This document shows positions 18,729 to 28,025 of a stretch of 64,000 nt of DNA, piece after piece. Source of the DNA: Bacteroidales bacterium. GTDB taxonomy: Bacteria > Bacteroidota > Bacteroidia > Bacteroidales > WCHB1-69. Position 1 is the first letter of the stretch; every line of letters starts with the position of its first letter. Made by a program: the position numbers and the translations under genes. Below the pieces are notes generated by a model. That model made no database searches. It was given only the letters and a program-made list of their open reading frames with translations, and was not told the origin of the DNA. Where the stretch lies: positions 1-64,000 of the forward strand of contig JAFTCA010000027.1 in the NCBI GenBank assembly GCA_017454945.1, read 5' to 3'.

Positions 18729-20084
18729 TTATTTGTTCTTTTTCTTAATAAAATCGTGTCTGAAAAAGGCCGCCCAAGTAATACCGATAGCCACCCAAGG
18801 TTCATTGTTGTATTCGCTTCTCAACAGACGCACTCCGCCTTCGGCTTTGATGGTGATTTCGGGAATAGGACGATAGTTAATACCACCGCTAACGCACATC
18901 CTATCTGTCCATCGATAATCAGTCAGTGTAGCTGCGGCTATATAGGAATCGTAGGCTTCATAACGAGCGAACAGGATAAAATTCTGTCGTGAAATCTTAT
19001 CATTCTTCGCATGACAAAAAATATCATAACCCAGTTCACCCCCTGCCGACCATGCGTATTGCCCCACCAGCGTGTGTGGGTAAGGCGACTGTGTGCTATG
19101 GTCTTGAGAGGCATTATAACCTGAAATCATAGTGGCATCCGACAGATATCCGAAAAGTCCGCTTCCGCGCATCAGGAAGCCTCCGGCCTTGTAACTGAAA
19201 TCGAGGCCGCCAAGGGCCACGGTTCCCTTCACTTTGTCATATTTGGTCGCTTTTTCATTAGTAATGACGTCATTGCGGAAACAATTACCCACATAACCGC
19301 TAATGCCGATATGCAAACCTCTAACACTATAATTGTCAACGCGGGCGGCCACAGCCAATTTGTTGGCCACTCTGAATTCGTAAGCCGAAGCCGAGCCGCC
19401 GTTAGCCCAATTGGCTACGGTGAACATGTTGGAATTGAGCGAAGGGATGAGCATCACATCATAACGCCAGCCCTTGATGCGGCCCCACAACTCGACACCC
19501 GTCTCGTGCCAAGTGCATGGGATAATAGTATTTTCACCTTCAGGACGATAAACACCAAAGAACTCGTTGGGCAGGTGCGCATTGTTCGTGCCGCCTACAG
19601 GCACTACAATATGACCGGCACGAATATTAATTTTGGAATCAAGAAAAGATTTTTGCAACCAGAACTGCTCCAAAGCAACCTCCCCTCCTCGTTCTATCTC
19701 TTTCTCAAACTCGCCAGCTTCCTCATCTTCCATCTCTACGGCTGCCTCCACACCGCCATGCTCAAACTCTATCTCCGTGTTGAACGTCCAGCCTCGACCA
19801 AAATCATAGCCCAACATAATGACAGCGTGTGGCAAATCAACACGCCCGTGACCCTTTGAATTGGCATACTTTTCCGCACGTGAGTATCGGAACATATTGT
19901 CACTGTAGAAATTATATTTATATACCGCCTCTCCATAACCGCCAATAGTCAGGCGTGAATGAATTTTGACACTGTCCTTGGGCGACTTGTTACCTATCGT
20001 AATCGTATCGTTTTGCGCCATCATCGGCTGCACCACCATAAGTAACAAAAACAATCCTATCCATATTTTCAGTTTATCTCTCAT
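18729..20084 (-). CDS. Outer-membrane porin-like barrel heading the iron operon
   Basis: A 451-residue outer-membrane protein with a signal peptide ending MMAQ and alternating beta strands, resembling the phosphate-selective porin (OprO/OprP-like) fold. A run at residues 107-140 is unusually acidic (many Glu and Asp, for example EMEDEEAGEFEKEIERGGE), in what would be a loop near the channel; this could attract cations such as iron, which fits the imelysin and haem-protein genes behind it. It has no TonB box or plug domain, so it is a passive porin rather than a TonB receptor. First gene of the minus-strand operon. Confidence 0.82.
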   Translation of the reverse strand: MRDKLKIWIGLFLLLMVVQPMMAQNDTITIGNKSPKDSVKIHSRLTIGGYGEAVYKYNFYSDNMFRYSRAEKYANSKGHGRVDLPHAVIMLGYDFGRGWTFNTEIEFEHGGVEAAVEMEDEEAGEFEKEIERGGEVALEQFWLQKSFLDSKINIRAGHIVVPVGGTNNAHLPNEFFGVYRPEGENTIIPCTWHETGVELWGRIKGWRYDVMLIPSLNSNMFTVANWANGGSASAYEFRVANKLAVAARVDNYSVRGLHIGISGYVGNCFRNDVITNEKATKYDKVKGTVALGGLDFSYKAGGFLMRGSGLFGYLSDATMISGYNASQDHSTQSPYPHTLVGQYAWSAGGELGYDIFCHAKNDKISRQNFILFARYEAYDSYIAAATLTDYRWTDRMCVSGGINYRPIPEITIKAEGGVRLLRSEYNNEPWVAIGITWAAFFRHDFIKKKNK

Positions 20085-20104
20085 AATCAGTAGGTTTCGT
20101 CTTT

Positions 20105-20136
20105 AATATTGTACATGCAATATTATTATATAATAA
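20105..20136. promoter_or_regulatory. Paired palindromes upstream of the iron operon
   Basis: Two inverted repeats abut 21 bases before the porin start: AATATTG-TACATG-CAATATT (20105-20124) and the perfect palindrome TTATTATATAATAA (20123-20136). They resemble operator DNA. I do not see a classical Fur box, and the strand's -7 element is unclear. Confidence 0.4.
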
Positions 20137-20241
20137 CAAAGCCGCTCCTAATCAATAGTTATGAATTTTACTTGATAATATACCCATAAATGAGGATGTG
20201 GAAGAAAACTGATTTCTCTATTCACAGAAGTATTTTTTTCC

Positions 20242-20249
20242 TACCTTTG
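20242..20249 (+). promoter_or_regulatory. Promoter -7 box
   Basis: TACCTTTG in the divergent gap between the iron operon and the phosphoesterase gene, 58 bases before the ATG at 20308. Confidence 0.5.
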
Positions 20250-20307
20250 CAATACCTTTTCTATGAACATAAATAATTTCTAATTTTTCATTTTAAGATT
20301 TAGCCTT

Positions 20308-21819
20308 ATGATAAAAAGAATTTTATTTTTACTTCTTGCTATCTGTTTGACATTCAGCGCAAACGCACAGCAAAAAAACGCTAAAACCAAAGGCGATGTT
20401 AGATATAAACTCTACCTTAACTACAACGGCCGCATGGTGCCCGACTTCTCCACGCTGGGCGAACCCAACGAAACCGGCACCACCGACTGCATCGACCTGG
20501 AAGGCCTCGATTGCGAAAACGGCGACCACTACGCCATGACTTTTGAGTACGACCTGAAGGTAAAAAAGGCCGACACCTACACTTTCCGCCTCTGCAGCGA
20601 CGACGGCAGCAACCTTTACATTGACGGCAAAAAGCTGATTGACGACGACGGCGAACACGGCCCCGTCTTCAAGGTAGCCGACATCAAACTCGAAAAAGGC
20701 ACTCATTTAGTTAGAGTGGATTACTTCGAATACCATAAGTCGCAATCACTGACGCTCTATTACAAAAACTCCGCCATCCCCGACTTTATTCCGCTGGGGC
20801 TGAAATCGACCAATGCCCTGCCCAAATTTGTAGTGCCGCAAGCCAAGGAGACAGCTAAAAGAGTGAAAGCATGGAAAGGCAATGACGAGGTGATCATCTT
20901 CCCCATCCTGACAGACGTACACACTTGCAACAGAACCACTTACAAACATATCGGTTATATGGTCGAAATGGACAAATATTTCGGTTACGACTTCATGGTC
21001 AACCTAGGCGACATCGGCCTCAATACCGAACCCGCCCACTCGTTGCAAAGTTTTGCCGACATGATTATCAACAATATACGCAATGAAATGGCCAAGTACA
21101 AAGGCGTGTTCCTCTTTGCCCCGGGCAACCATGAATACGACGGCGGCGGCGGTCGCCATATCACCTCGGGCGAACTCTCCGAGCTGTTCCAGAAACCCTC
21201 ATTGCCCTACGCCAACGGCAACCTGCACCTCACCGATGGCAACTGCTGGTCGTACTACGATGTGCCCGGCAAGAACCTGCGCCTCATCACGCTTAACAGC
21301 CAGAACACCGAAACCATCGGCACCTACTACACTTACGGCATGGAACAACTCGAGTGGCTTATCAAACTACTGAACGCCACGCCTGACGGCACCGACGTGC
21401 TCGTCTTCAGTCACTTCATGCCCAACGAAATCGGCAGATGGCCTGGCACGAAGAACAAAAACGACGCCTCGTGCAATGCACTGATGTCTGTTCTTTCGGC
21501 TTACGCCAACAAACAGAGCGGCAAAGAAGCCGGCTTGAAATGGGATTTCACCAAGGCCAACGGACGGCTGCTGGGACTCTTCACCGGCGACTCTCACCTC
21601 AACGCTCATGTGAAGGAGAACGGCGTCAACTACTTCATCTCGCAGGGCTATGGCCGTGCCGAGAACAAGATTCTGAAGCCCGAGCAGAAGCGCGCATGGT
21701 TCAACTCACGCCAATCACTTTGCTGCGATGTCGTAGTCATCAAGCCCGCCACCCGCGAAATTCACACCTTCCGCGTAGGAGCCGGCGGGGAGGAGATGGA
21801 TTACCTGTTTAGATATTAA
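20308..21819 (+). CDS. Secreted PA14-domain metallophosphoesterase
   Basis: A 503-residue exported protein. Signal peptide residues 1-20 (ending SANA) are followed by a PA14-like carbohydrate-binding beta sandwich at about 31-155 (TFRLCSDDGSNLYIDGKKL is the characteristic strand-loop) and a calcineurin-like phosphoesterase domain. The metal ligands appear in order: DVH at 203-205, GD at 234-235, GNHE at 273-276, SHF at about 372 and GDSHLNA near 430, where the family usually has GHxH. The combination suggests a hydrolase acting on phosphorylated glycans or nucleotides outside the inner membrane. It precedes uxuA but is separated from it by a repeat tract. Confidence 0.88.
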   Translation: MIKRILFLLLAICLTFSANAQQKNAKTKGDVRYKLYLNYNGRMVPDFSTLGEPNETGTTDCIDLEGLDCENGDHYAMTFEYDLKVKKADTYTFRLCSDDGSNLYIDGKKLIDDDGEHGPVFKVADIKLEKGTHLVRVDYFEYHKSQSLTLYYKNSAIPDFIPLGLKSTNALPKFVVPQAKETAKRVKAWKGNDEVIIFPILTDVHTCNRTTYKHIGYMVEMDKYFGYDFMVNLGDIGLNTEPAHSLQSFADMIINNIRNEMAKYKGVFLFAPGNHEYDGGGGRHITSGELSELFQKPSLPYANGNLHLTDGNCWSYYDVPGKNLRLITLNSQNTETIGTYYTYGMEQLEWLIKLLNATPDGTDVLVFSHFMPNEIGRWPGTKNKNDASCNALMSVLSAYANKQSGKEAGLKWDFTKANGRLLGLFTGDSHLNAHVKENGVNYFISQGYGRAENKILKPEQKRAWFNSRQSLCCDVVVIKPATREIHTFRVGAGGEEMDYLFRY

Positions 21820-21990
21820 AATTCAAAGAACAGAGAACAAAGAACAAATTCAGAAAGATATAGAGAATTATGGAATCATGGAATTATGGAAACATCTATA
21901 ACTCAATAATTCAATAACTCTTAATTCCTTAGTTCCTTAACTTCTTAACTCTATTCACTTCTCACTGTTCACTTCTTACTATTCACTTTA
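21820..21990 (+). repeat. Dispersed word-repeat unit, copy A
   Basis: TTCAAAGAACAGAGAACAAAG words lead into a unit at 21853-21950 running from GAAAGATATAGAGAATTATGG through ACATCTATAACTCAATAATTC to CCTTAACTTCTTAACT, and then into CACTTCTCACTGTTCAC words. Over about 90 bases it matches 47821-47910 except for one extra 10-base AATTATGGAA word, and it matches 55292-55357 in inverted orientation. The tract ends directly in front of uxuA. Confidence 0.85.
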
Positions 21991-22004
21991 ACAACCCAAA
22001 ATCT

Positions 22005-23201
22005 ATGAGCGAAAAGAAAAAAATATTCCTTTGCACGCAATCCATGCGCTGGTACGGTCCCAACGACCCTGTTAAATTGTCGGACATCCGCCAAGCCGGA
22101 GCCACCGACGTGGTTTCAGCATTGCACCATATTCCCAATGGTGAGGTTTGGAGCATTGAAGAGATAAAGAAACGCCAAGAGATGGTCGCTGCCGCCGGAC
22201 TGACTTGGAGCATTGTGGAAAGCGTACCCGTGCACGAGCACATCAAGACACAAACAGGTGATTTTCAGAAATATATCGACAACTACAAGCAGAGCATCCG
22301 TAACCTGGCTGCCTGCGGTATCCATGTCATCACCTACAACTTCATGCCCGTGCTCGACTGGACCCGCACCGACTTGTCGTACACCATGCCCGACGGCTCG
22401 AAGGCCCTGCGATTCTGCAAAGCCGACTTTGTGGCTTTCGACCTGTTCATTTTGAAGCGTCCTGGCGCCGAAGCCGACTATACCGACACTGAGAAGGCCA
22501 AAGCCAAAAAGCACTTTGACGCGATGGATGACGCCGCTCGCCACCAACTCACCCGCAACATCATCGCTGGACTGCCCGGCTCAGAAGAGAGCTTCACCGT
22601 ACAGCAATTCCAAGAAGCCCTCGACCGCTACAAAGACATTGATGCAGAGCAACTTCGCAAGAACCTCTGCTACTTCCTCAGCGAAGTGACGCCCGTGGCT
22701 GACGAAGTGGGCTCCATCATGGTCATCCACCCCGACGACCCGCCCTACTCCATTCTGGGCTTGCCGCGCATCCTCTCCACAGCCGAAGATTTCCGCAAAA
22801 TCATTACCGCCGTGCCCAACCGCTCCAACGGCCTCTGCCTATGTACCGGCTCATTTGGCGTGCGCGCCGACAACGACCTGCCCGCCATGATGCGCGAGTT
22901 TGGCGAACGCGTAGGCTTTGTGCATCTGCGCAGCATCCATGTCGATGACGAAGGCAACTTCTACGAAGACAATCACTTGGAAGGTGTTGTGGACATGTAC
23001 GAGATGATGAAAGCGCTGCTCGAAGTGGAACAAAAATACCAAGTGTCCATTCCCGTACGCCCCGACCACGGTCATCAGATGTGCGACGACCTTGGCAAGA
23101 AAGTCAACCCCGGCTACTCGTGCGTGGGCCGTCTGCGCGGCCTGGCCGAACTGCGCGGCTTAGAGATGGGCATTGCCAAAACCATTTACGGAAAATACTA
23201 A
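22005..23201 (+). CDS. uxuA: Mannonate dehydratase
   Basis: UxuA dehydrates D-mannonate to 2-keto-3-deoxygluconate in glucuronate breakdown. The 398-residue product follows the family along its length: [19 protein letters not shown] near the N-terminus, [24 protein letters not shown], a central ICTGSFG-like segment (LCLCTGSFG), and the metal-site HLRSIH and [10 protein letters not shown] motifs. No uxaC, kdgK or uxuB gene is adjacent, so the rest of the pathway must be elsewhere. No -7 box is visible between the repeat tract and the start. The acyltransferase gene starts 11 bases after the stop. Confidence 0.96.
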   Translation: MSEKKKIFLCTQSMRWYGPNDPVKLSDIRQAGATDVVSALHHIPNGEVWSIEEIKKRQEMVAAAGLTWSIVESVPVHEHIKTQTGDFQKYIDNYKQSIRNLAACGIHVITYNFMPVLDWTRTDLSYTMPDGSKALRFCKADFVAFDLFILKRPGAEADYTDTEKAKAKKHFDAMDDAARHQLTRNIIAGLPGSEESFTVQQFQEALDRYKDIDAEQLRKNLCYFLSEVTPVADEVGSIMVIHPDDPPYSILGLPRILSTAEDFRKIITAVPNRSNGLCLCTGSFGVRADNDLPAMMREFGERVGFVHLRSIHVDDEGNFYEDNHLEGVVDMYEMMKALLEVEQKYQVSIPVRPDHGHQMCDDLGKKVNPGYSCVGRLRGLAELRGLEMGIAKTIYGKY

Positions 23202-23212
23202 TTCTGAATAAG

Positions 23213-23761
23213 ATGAGAAAAATCAACTACTGGCTACTCCGCCTCATAGGCATCAAAATCGACACAGTCAACATACCGCCGGAAGCCAAAAAGTGTGTGC
23301 TGCTCTTTGCCCCACATACCAGCCTGAGCGACTTTGTCGTGGGCCGCATGGCCCTCAGCGCTATGGGCGTCAAGACTGTTTTTGTGATGAAAAAGGAAGT
23401 CTTCTGGTGGCCACTGAGTTCCATCCTGCGCGCCCTCGGCGGCATCCCCATCGACCGTGAGCATGCGCGTCGTTTTCCCGCCACGGCTGCCGAATTAATC
23501 AAGAATTCCGATGAGATAGCCCTACTCATCTCGCCCGAAGGTACCCGCAAACTGAATCCCACCTGGAAAAAAGGATTCTACTTCATCGCCCAGATGGCCG
23601 AAGTGCCTATCACCCTCGGCTACCTCGACTACAAAACACGCACTGGCGGCATTGGCGGTGTTTTCCATCCCACTGGCGACTACGATAGCGACCTGAAAGA
23701 AATTGAGAAGTTCTACCGCGGGATGCGCGGACTGCACAAAGGCCAGTTCAACTTGGAATAG
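23213..23761 (+). CDS. 1-acyl-sn-glycerol-3-phosphate acyltransferase-like (PlsC family)
   Basis: A 182-residue acyltransferase. The catalytic H-x4-D motif appears as APHTSLSDF (residues about 34-42), followed by the GGIPIDRE and SPEGTRK substrate-binding motifs. It has no strong membrane anchor, unlike many PlsC proteins, and is short. Likely role: acyl transfer to lysophosphatidate or a related lipid at the inner membrane. It is close behind uxuA in the same direction and ends at a strong bidirectional terminator. Confidence 0.9.
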   Translation: MRKINYWLLRLIGIKIDTVNIPPEAKKCVLLFAPHTSLSDFVVGRMALSAMGVKTVFVMKKEVFWWPLSSILRALGGIPIDREHARRFPATAAELIKNSDEIALLISPEGTRKLNPTWKKGFYFIAQMAEVPITLGYLDYKTRTGGIGGVFHPTGDYDSDLKEIEKFYRGMRGLHKGQFNLE

Positions 23762-23776
23762 CCTACTCACAAGCAT

Positions 23777-23810
23777 AAAAAAAGGGAATGAAAGATTCAT
23801 TCCCTTTTTT
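23777..23810. terminator. Bidirectional terminator
   Basis: GGGAATGAA-AGA-TTCATTCCC flanked by A and T runs on each side, serving the acyltransferase (plus) and the response regulator (minus), which converge here. Confidence 0.85.
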
Positions 23811-23827
23811 GTTATATCGGATCTCGG

Positions 23828-24604
23828 TTACTCTCTTACTTTGAGAATGAAACCCGTACCGTGCACATTGCAGATTTCCACTTTGGGCTCGTGGCCGGGA
23901 AGATATCTGTTGCGACGGCCGCCTTCAGGATTAATATACTGGCTGTCAACTTTTTCAATATTGATATACGAACGCAGTTTCGTCAAGAACACGTCCATAC
24001 TGCGACCTACTGAATAATCTTCGTCGCCCCAAACTTCCTTGAGGATCACCTCGCGGTGCAACAGCTTGTTCTGATGCTCGCAGAGCAATCTGAGCAACTC
24101 GGCCTCCTTGCGGGTGAGAGTTCTGGTTTTCAGAGGATGAGAGAGCTGCATAGCGCTGTAGTTGAACTCAAAATCGCCAAACTTGTAGATACGCTCCTCA
24201 TACAAGTTCTTGGGTTCTTTCTTGCTCTTGGCTGTTCTTCTCAAAATAGCCTCGATACGGAGCTCCAACTCCTCGGTGCTGAACGGCTTGGTGATATAGT
24301 CGTCGCAACCCAACTTGAAGCCCTTGATGATGTCTTCCTTCTGATTCTTGGCAGTCAGGAAAATCACGGGAATATCGGGATCAATTTTTCTAACATCTTG
24401 CAACAAGGTGAAGCCATCCTTATCAGGCATCATAATATCAAAAATACAAATGTCGAATTGATTGCGGTTGAAGGCTTTAGCAGCAGCCTCGCCACCGTTG
24501 AAGTCTGTTACTTCATATTCCAACATTTCAAAATAGTCTCTCAAAACATATCTTAGTGTCTGACTGTCATCCACTAACATAATTCTACCTTTTGAATTTT
24601 TCAT
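23828..24604 (-). CDS. OmpR-family response regulator, RprY-like, orphan
   Basis: A 258-residue two-component regulator. The receiver domain is canonical: acidic pair VDDS near residue 11, phospho-acceptor in IFDIMMPD, FLTAKN threonine and the ITKPF lysine. The winged-helix DNA-binding domain has TLTRKEAELL, EVWGDEDY and SMDVFLTKLRSYI. Between that recognition region and the final wing strand (ICNVHGTGFIL) there is an extra stretch of about 20 residues rich in Gly, Arg and Asn (KVDSQYINPEGGRRNRYLPG), which OmpR-type proteins normally lack. No sensor kinase is adjacent. A -7 box lies at 24714-24721 on this strand, giving a leader of about 100 bases. Confidence 0.93.
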   Translation of the reverse strand: MKNSKGRIMLVDDSQTLRYVLRDYFEMLEYEVTDFNGGEAAAKAFNRNQFDICIFDIMMPDKDGFTLLQDVRKIDPDIPVIFLTAKNQKEDIIKGFKLGCDDYITKPFSTEELELRIEAILRRTAKSKKEPKNLYEERIYKFGDFEFNYSAMQLSHPLKTRTLTRKEAELLRLLCEHQNKLLHREVILKEVWGDEDYSVGRSMDVFLTKLRSYINIEKVDSQYINPEGGRRNRYLPGHEPKVEICNVHGTGFILKVRE

Positions 24605-24713
24605 TGAGTTTTGTTTTAGTGATGATTAATACGATTTTTGCGATAAAAGTGCTCTATCTTAACATGTTTCCGTTATAAAACAACAATAGGCTCCTTTTTC
24701 TTTTATTTATCTG

Positions 24714-24721
24714 CAAAAATA
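24714..24721 (-). promoter_or_regulatory. Promoter -7 box of the response regulator
   Basis: TATTTTTG on the minus strand, in a very A+T-rich divergent gap of 260 bases that otherwise holds only the rlmL promoter. Confidence 0.45.
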
Positions 24722-24839
24722 TAAAAAAACATAATATTTTCAATAAAAATAAGTGAAAAATAACACTTTTCTTGCAAATATGTGACAATTAACTACTTAA
24801 AATTAACTTTTCATTGAAATTCCTGTAAAAAAACTTTTG

Positions 24840-24847
24840 TATTTTTG
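24840..24847 (+). promoter_or_regulatory. Promoter -7 box of rlmL
   Basis: TATTTTTG 17 bases before the ATG at 24865, with TTG just upstream in AAACTTTTG. Confidence 0.55.
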
Positions 24848-24864
24848 CACTCTAAAATCAACTC

Positions 24865-25995
24865 ATGTTATTCATTGCCAAAACTTTTGCTGGATTAGAA
24901 GCACTTCTCAACGAGGAATTGCAGACATTGGGCGCCCAGAACTGCAAGTCGCTAAGCCGATCAGTTCAATTTGAGGGCGACTTTGCATTATTGTATAAAG
25001 TAAACTATTACAGTCGGTTAGCCTTGCGAGTACTGTGGCAGGTTGACACTTTCACCTTTGCCAACAACAACCAATTTTACGAACATATCTTCAACTTTCC
25101 TGCCGAGAAGTACCTCACCTCTGACGGCACCATGGCGGTCAGTGCCACATTGGCACAGAGCATCTTCGCCTCGCCATTATTCGCTTCCGTACTGACCAAG
25201 GACGCCATTTGCGACCGCATGCGCGACCGCTTTGGAGAACGACCTTCGGTGGACAAGGAGAACCCCGACGTGCAATTCCACCTGCACATCTTCAAAGACC
25301 GCGCCACCCTCTATCTCGACAGCTCAGGCGAATCGTTGCACAAGCGCGGCTATAAGGTGTCGCAGCACCCTGCCACCCTCAACGAAGTGACAGCCGCCGC
25401 CATGATTAAGCTGAGCGGATGGAAAATGGACTGCGACTTTATCGATGGCATGTGCGGTGGCGGCACCCTACTGATTGAGGCTGCCATGGCGGCCCTGAAC
25501 ATACCCGCAGGCTTCTATCGCCAACACTTCGGTTTCTTCACCTGGCGCAATTTCGACAAAGAGTTGTGGCAGAAAACCACCGATGCGGCCAGCATTCGCG
25601 AGGACGTGCCCATTGACTTCTACGGCTACGATATCTCGCCCCGCTTCTTAGGCATGGCACGCACCAATGTGGAACAGGCCGAACTGCAGGACTTCATCCA
25701 CTTGAGCAAACAAGACATGTTCGACAGCCACCCCAAGCGCAAACCGTCGTGCATCATCATCAATCCGCCCTATGGCGAACGACTCGAAGTGGAAGAAATC
25801 AACGACTTCTACCAGCGTATCGGCGACACATGGAAAAGCAACTATGCGGGCTGTACCGCTTGCCTCATCAGTTCAAATGCAGAAGCCGTCAAACATGTCG
25901 GCCTTCATCCTTCCAAACGAGCTGACCTGTTCAACGGCTCTCTAGCGTGCAAGTTCATGAAATATGAACTTTACAGCGGCTCGAAAAAAGCCTAG
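24865..25995 (+). CDS. rlmL: 23S rRNA/RNA guanine-N2 methyltransferase, RlmL-like, with THUMP domain
   Basis: The 376-residue protein corresponds to the N-terminal half of E. coli RlmKL: a THUMP RNA-binding domain at about 45-155 and a Rossmann methyltransferase domain with FIDGMCGGGTLLIEAA (SAM site), GYDISPRFL and the catalytic INPPYGERL motif. It should methylate a guanine N2 in 23S rRNA, though related THUMP enzymes act on tRNA. It converges with the acyl-CoA ligase gene: the two TAG stops share the palindrome CTAG at 25992-25995. Confidence 0.88.
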   Translation: MLFIAKTFAGLEALLNEELQTLGAQNCKSLSRSVQFEGDFALLYKVNYYSRLALRVLWQVDTFTFANNNQFYEHIFNFPAEKYLTSDGTMAVSATLAQSIFASPLFASVLTKDAICDRMRDRFGERPSVDKENPDVQFHLHIFKDRATLYLDSSGESLHKRGYKVSQHPATLNEVTAAAMIKLSGWKMDCDFIDGMCGGGTLLIEAAMAALNIPAGFYRQHFGFFTWRNFDKELWQKTTDAASIREDVPIDFYGYDISPRFLGMARTNVEQAELQDFIHLSKQDMFDSHPKRKPSCIIINPPYGERLEVEEINDFYQRIGDTWKSNYAGCTACLISSNAEAVKHVGLHPSKRADLFNGSLACKFMKYELYSGSKKA

Positions 25996-27797
25996 CTGTA
26001 AATCTCTTCAATCACATTGGCATACTGCTTGCAAACTACACCACGCTTAACTTTCAGCGTAGGAGTAAGAATGCCTGTAGCTTGCGACCACTCATCAGCG
26101 ATGAGTCGATATTTCTTGATTTTCTCTGTATCACCGAAGAATGCATTGTATTTGTCCATCTCACGAGCAAATCGCTTCTGGATATCTTCATTCTTCACCA
26201 TGTCGGCAGGGTTGGTATATTTGATACCATGACCGGCGCACCACAGTTTCAAGAAGGCAAAATCGGGAGAAACCAATGCAGCTGCGAATTTCTGGTTCTC
26301 GCCCACCACGACGATATTGTCAATAAATGGTGATTCAACAAACTTTGATTCAATAACTTGCGGATTAATATACTTACCGAAGGAAGTCTTGAAAATGTTC
26401 TTCTTTCTACCTGTCAGCACCAATTGGCCACGCTCGGTAAAGCGTCCAAGGTCGCCCGTATGGAACCAGCCGTCCTCGTCAATCACTTCGCGAGTCAGTT
26501 CTTCATCTTTGTAATAGCCCATCATCACATTATGGCCACGGCAAATCACTTCGTCGTCATCAGAGATTTTCACCTCCACGCCCGGCAACGGGAATCCCAC
26601 TGTACCCACCTCGCGTCCATATCTGTCGCGGCAGCTGACTGCTACCACGGGCGAGGTCTCGGTCAGGCCGTAGCCCTCGAACACGGGCATGCCAATAGCT
26701 GAGAAGAAGGCGTTGATACGCGACTGGATGCTGGCAGCTCCGGAAACGATAATGTCGAAATTGCCACCAATCTGCTGACGTATCTTCTTGTAAACGAGCT
26801 TATCGGCAATGCTAAGACGGAAATTATACCACCATGTGCGGTCGCTCGGCTCGATGCGATACTCTTGAGCTAGGTTGACGGCCCACAAAAAGATCTTGCG
26901 CGGCAGCGGCTTCATTGTCTTGTTGGAGTTGTAAATCTTGTCGAAAATCTTCTCCAGCACGCGCGGTACCGTGGACATCATCGTAGGACAAACCTCCTTG
27001 AGGTTCTCGGCAATGGTTCCCAAATTCTGTGCATAGTAAACCGACATGCCCAGGTATTGATACAAGAAGACCAGCATACGCTCGTAGGCGTGGCACAAAG
27101 GCAGGAAGCTAAAAGCCTTCTTCGACCATTTGGCAGGCGTCTGGCGCAAGTTGTACAACTGCGACATAATATTAAGGTGCGAAAGCATAACGCCCTTTGG
27201 GGTGCCAGTGGTACCCGAAGTGTACATAATGGTGGAGCACTGCTCAGGTTTCACGGCGTCGCGACGACGTTGTAATTCCTCGGGATCTTGATTCTGCTCG
27301 CCCATCTCAATCAACTGGGCCAAGAAGGGGAAACGACCACGGTCGATGAAGGTGTAAACATGTTGCAACGTGGGCGTGTCGGGCAGGATGGCGTCGATCT
27401 TGTTCATCACCTCGGCACCTTCCACGATGGCTATCTTGGCTTCGCAATGACCTAATATATAGCGGTAATCGTTCTCACTGATAGTGGGATAAACCGGCAC
27501 CGTGATGGCACCAATCTGCATGATAGCCATATCGAGCATGTTCCACTCAGGACGGTTGGTGGCAATGATGCTCACCTTGTCGCCTGGTTCGATGCCCAAC
27601 TTCATGAAGGCGTAGCTTAAATTATCAGTAATTTTCTGATACTCTTGAACAGTGAATTTGTCCCATTTACCGTCTCTCTTGATAGCTAAAGCTGTGTTCT
27701 GTTCCGGATAATTCTTCTCATAATTGAGCAGAATGTCGAAAAGTCGTGTGCTTTCCACTATTTTCTCAAATGAATTTTGTTCAAACTTAATTTTCAT
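25992..27797 (-). CDS. fadD: Long-chain acyl-CoA synthetase (AMP-forming)
   Basis: An ANL-superfamily ligase of 601 residues that activates fatty acids with ATP and CoA. Visible motifs are the P-loop IMYTSGTTGTPKGVMLSH, GYGLTETSPVV (A5), the WFHTGDLGRF adenylate motif with its Asp, and the RKKNIFKTSFGKYINP hinge. It is longer than small ligases and matches the bacterial long-chain/FAA1-like branch. The ATG at 27797 opens MKIKFEQNSFEKIVEST; a start 48 bases earlier adds an unconserved leader. Its upstream gap is shared with the divergent LytTR gene. Confidence 0.94.
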   Translation of the reverse strand: MKIKFEQNSFEKIVESTRLFDILLNYEKNYPEQNTALAIKRDGKWDKFTVQEYQKITDNLSYAFMKLGIEPGDKVSIIATNRPEWNMLDMAIMQIGAITVPVYPTISENDYRYILGHCEAKIAIVEGAEVMNKIDAILPDTPTLQHVYTFIDRGRFPFLAQLIEMGEQNQDPEELQRRRDAVKPEQCSTIMYTSGTTGTPKGVMLSHLNIMSQLYNLRQTPAKWSKKAFSFLPLCHAYERMLVFLYQYLGMSVYYAQNLGTIAENLKEVCPTMMSTVPRVLEKIFDKIYNSNKTMKPLPRKIFLWAVNLAQEYRIEPSDRTWWYNFRLSIADKLVYKKIRQQIGGNFDIIVSGAASIQSRINAFFSAIGMPVFEGYGLTETSPVVAVSCRDRYGREVGTVGFPLPGVEVKISDDDEVICRGHNVMMGYYKDEELTREVIDEDGWFHTGDLGRFTERGQLVLTGRKKNIFKTSFGKYINPQVIESKFVESPFIDNIVVVGENQKFAAALVSPDFAFLKLWCAGHGIKYTNPADMVKNEDIQKRFAREMDKYNAFFGDTEKIKKYRLIADEWSQATGILTPTLKVKRGVVCKQYANVIEEIYS

Positions 27798-27933
27798 TTC
27801 AAGTAAATAATTTAAGGTTAATAGTTCGTTTTTTTTAGTTAACAACTGTTAAAAAGCGGTGCAAAAGAACGGCTTTTTTCGATGAACCCATTTTTAAAGG
27901 GACACGACACGCTGAAAATGTACTAAAATTGGG

Positions 27934-28021
27934 ATAGAGGGACGAAAAATAAAATAGAGGGGTGAAATTTTAATTTTTGGCCGTTTACATATTTTTCTTA
28001 TCTTTGCCAAAATTTCACCCC
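27934..28021 (+). promoter_or_regulatory. Repeat-rich promoter/operator of the LytTR-kdsA operon
   Basis: Two direct repeats 20 bases apart (ATAGAGGGACGAAAAAT at 27934-27950 and ATAGAGGGGTGAAATTT at 27954-27970) are followed by a -7 box TATCTTTG at 27999-28006. The arm GGGGTGAAATTTT (27959-27971) is matched perfectly by its inverse AAAATTTCACCCC at 28009-28021, so a 13-bp inverted repeat brackets the promoter. The 20-base period puts the direct repeats on one helix face, as LytTR dimers need. Confidence 0.55.
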
Positions 28022-28025
28022 AGAG

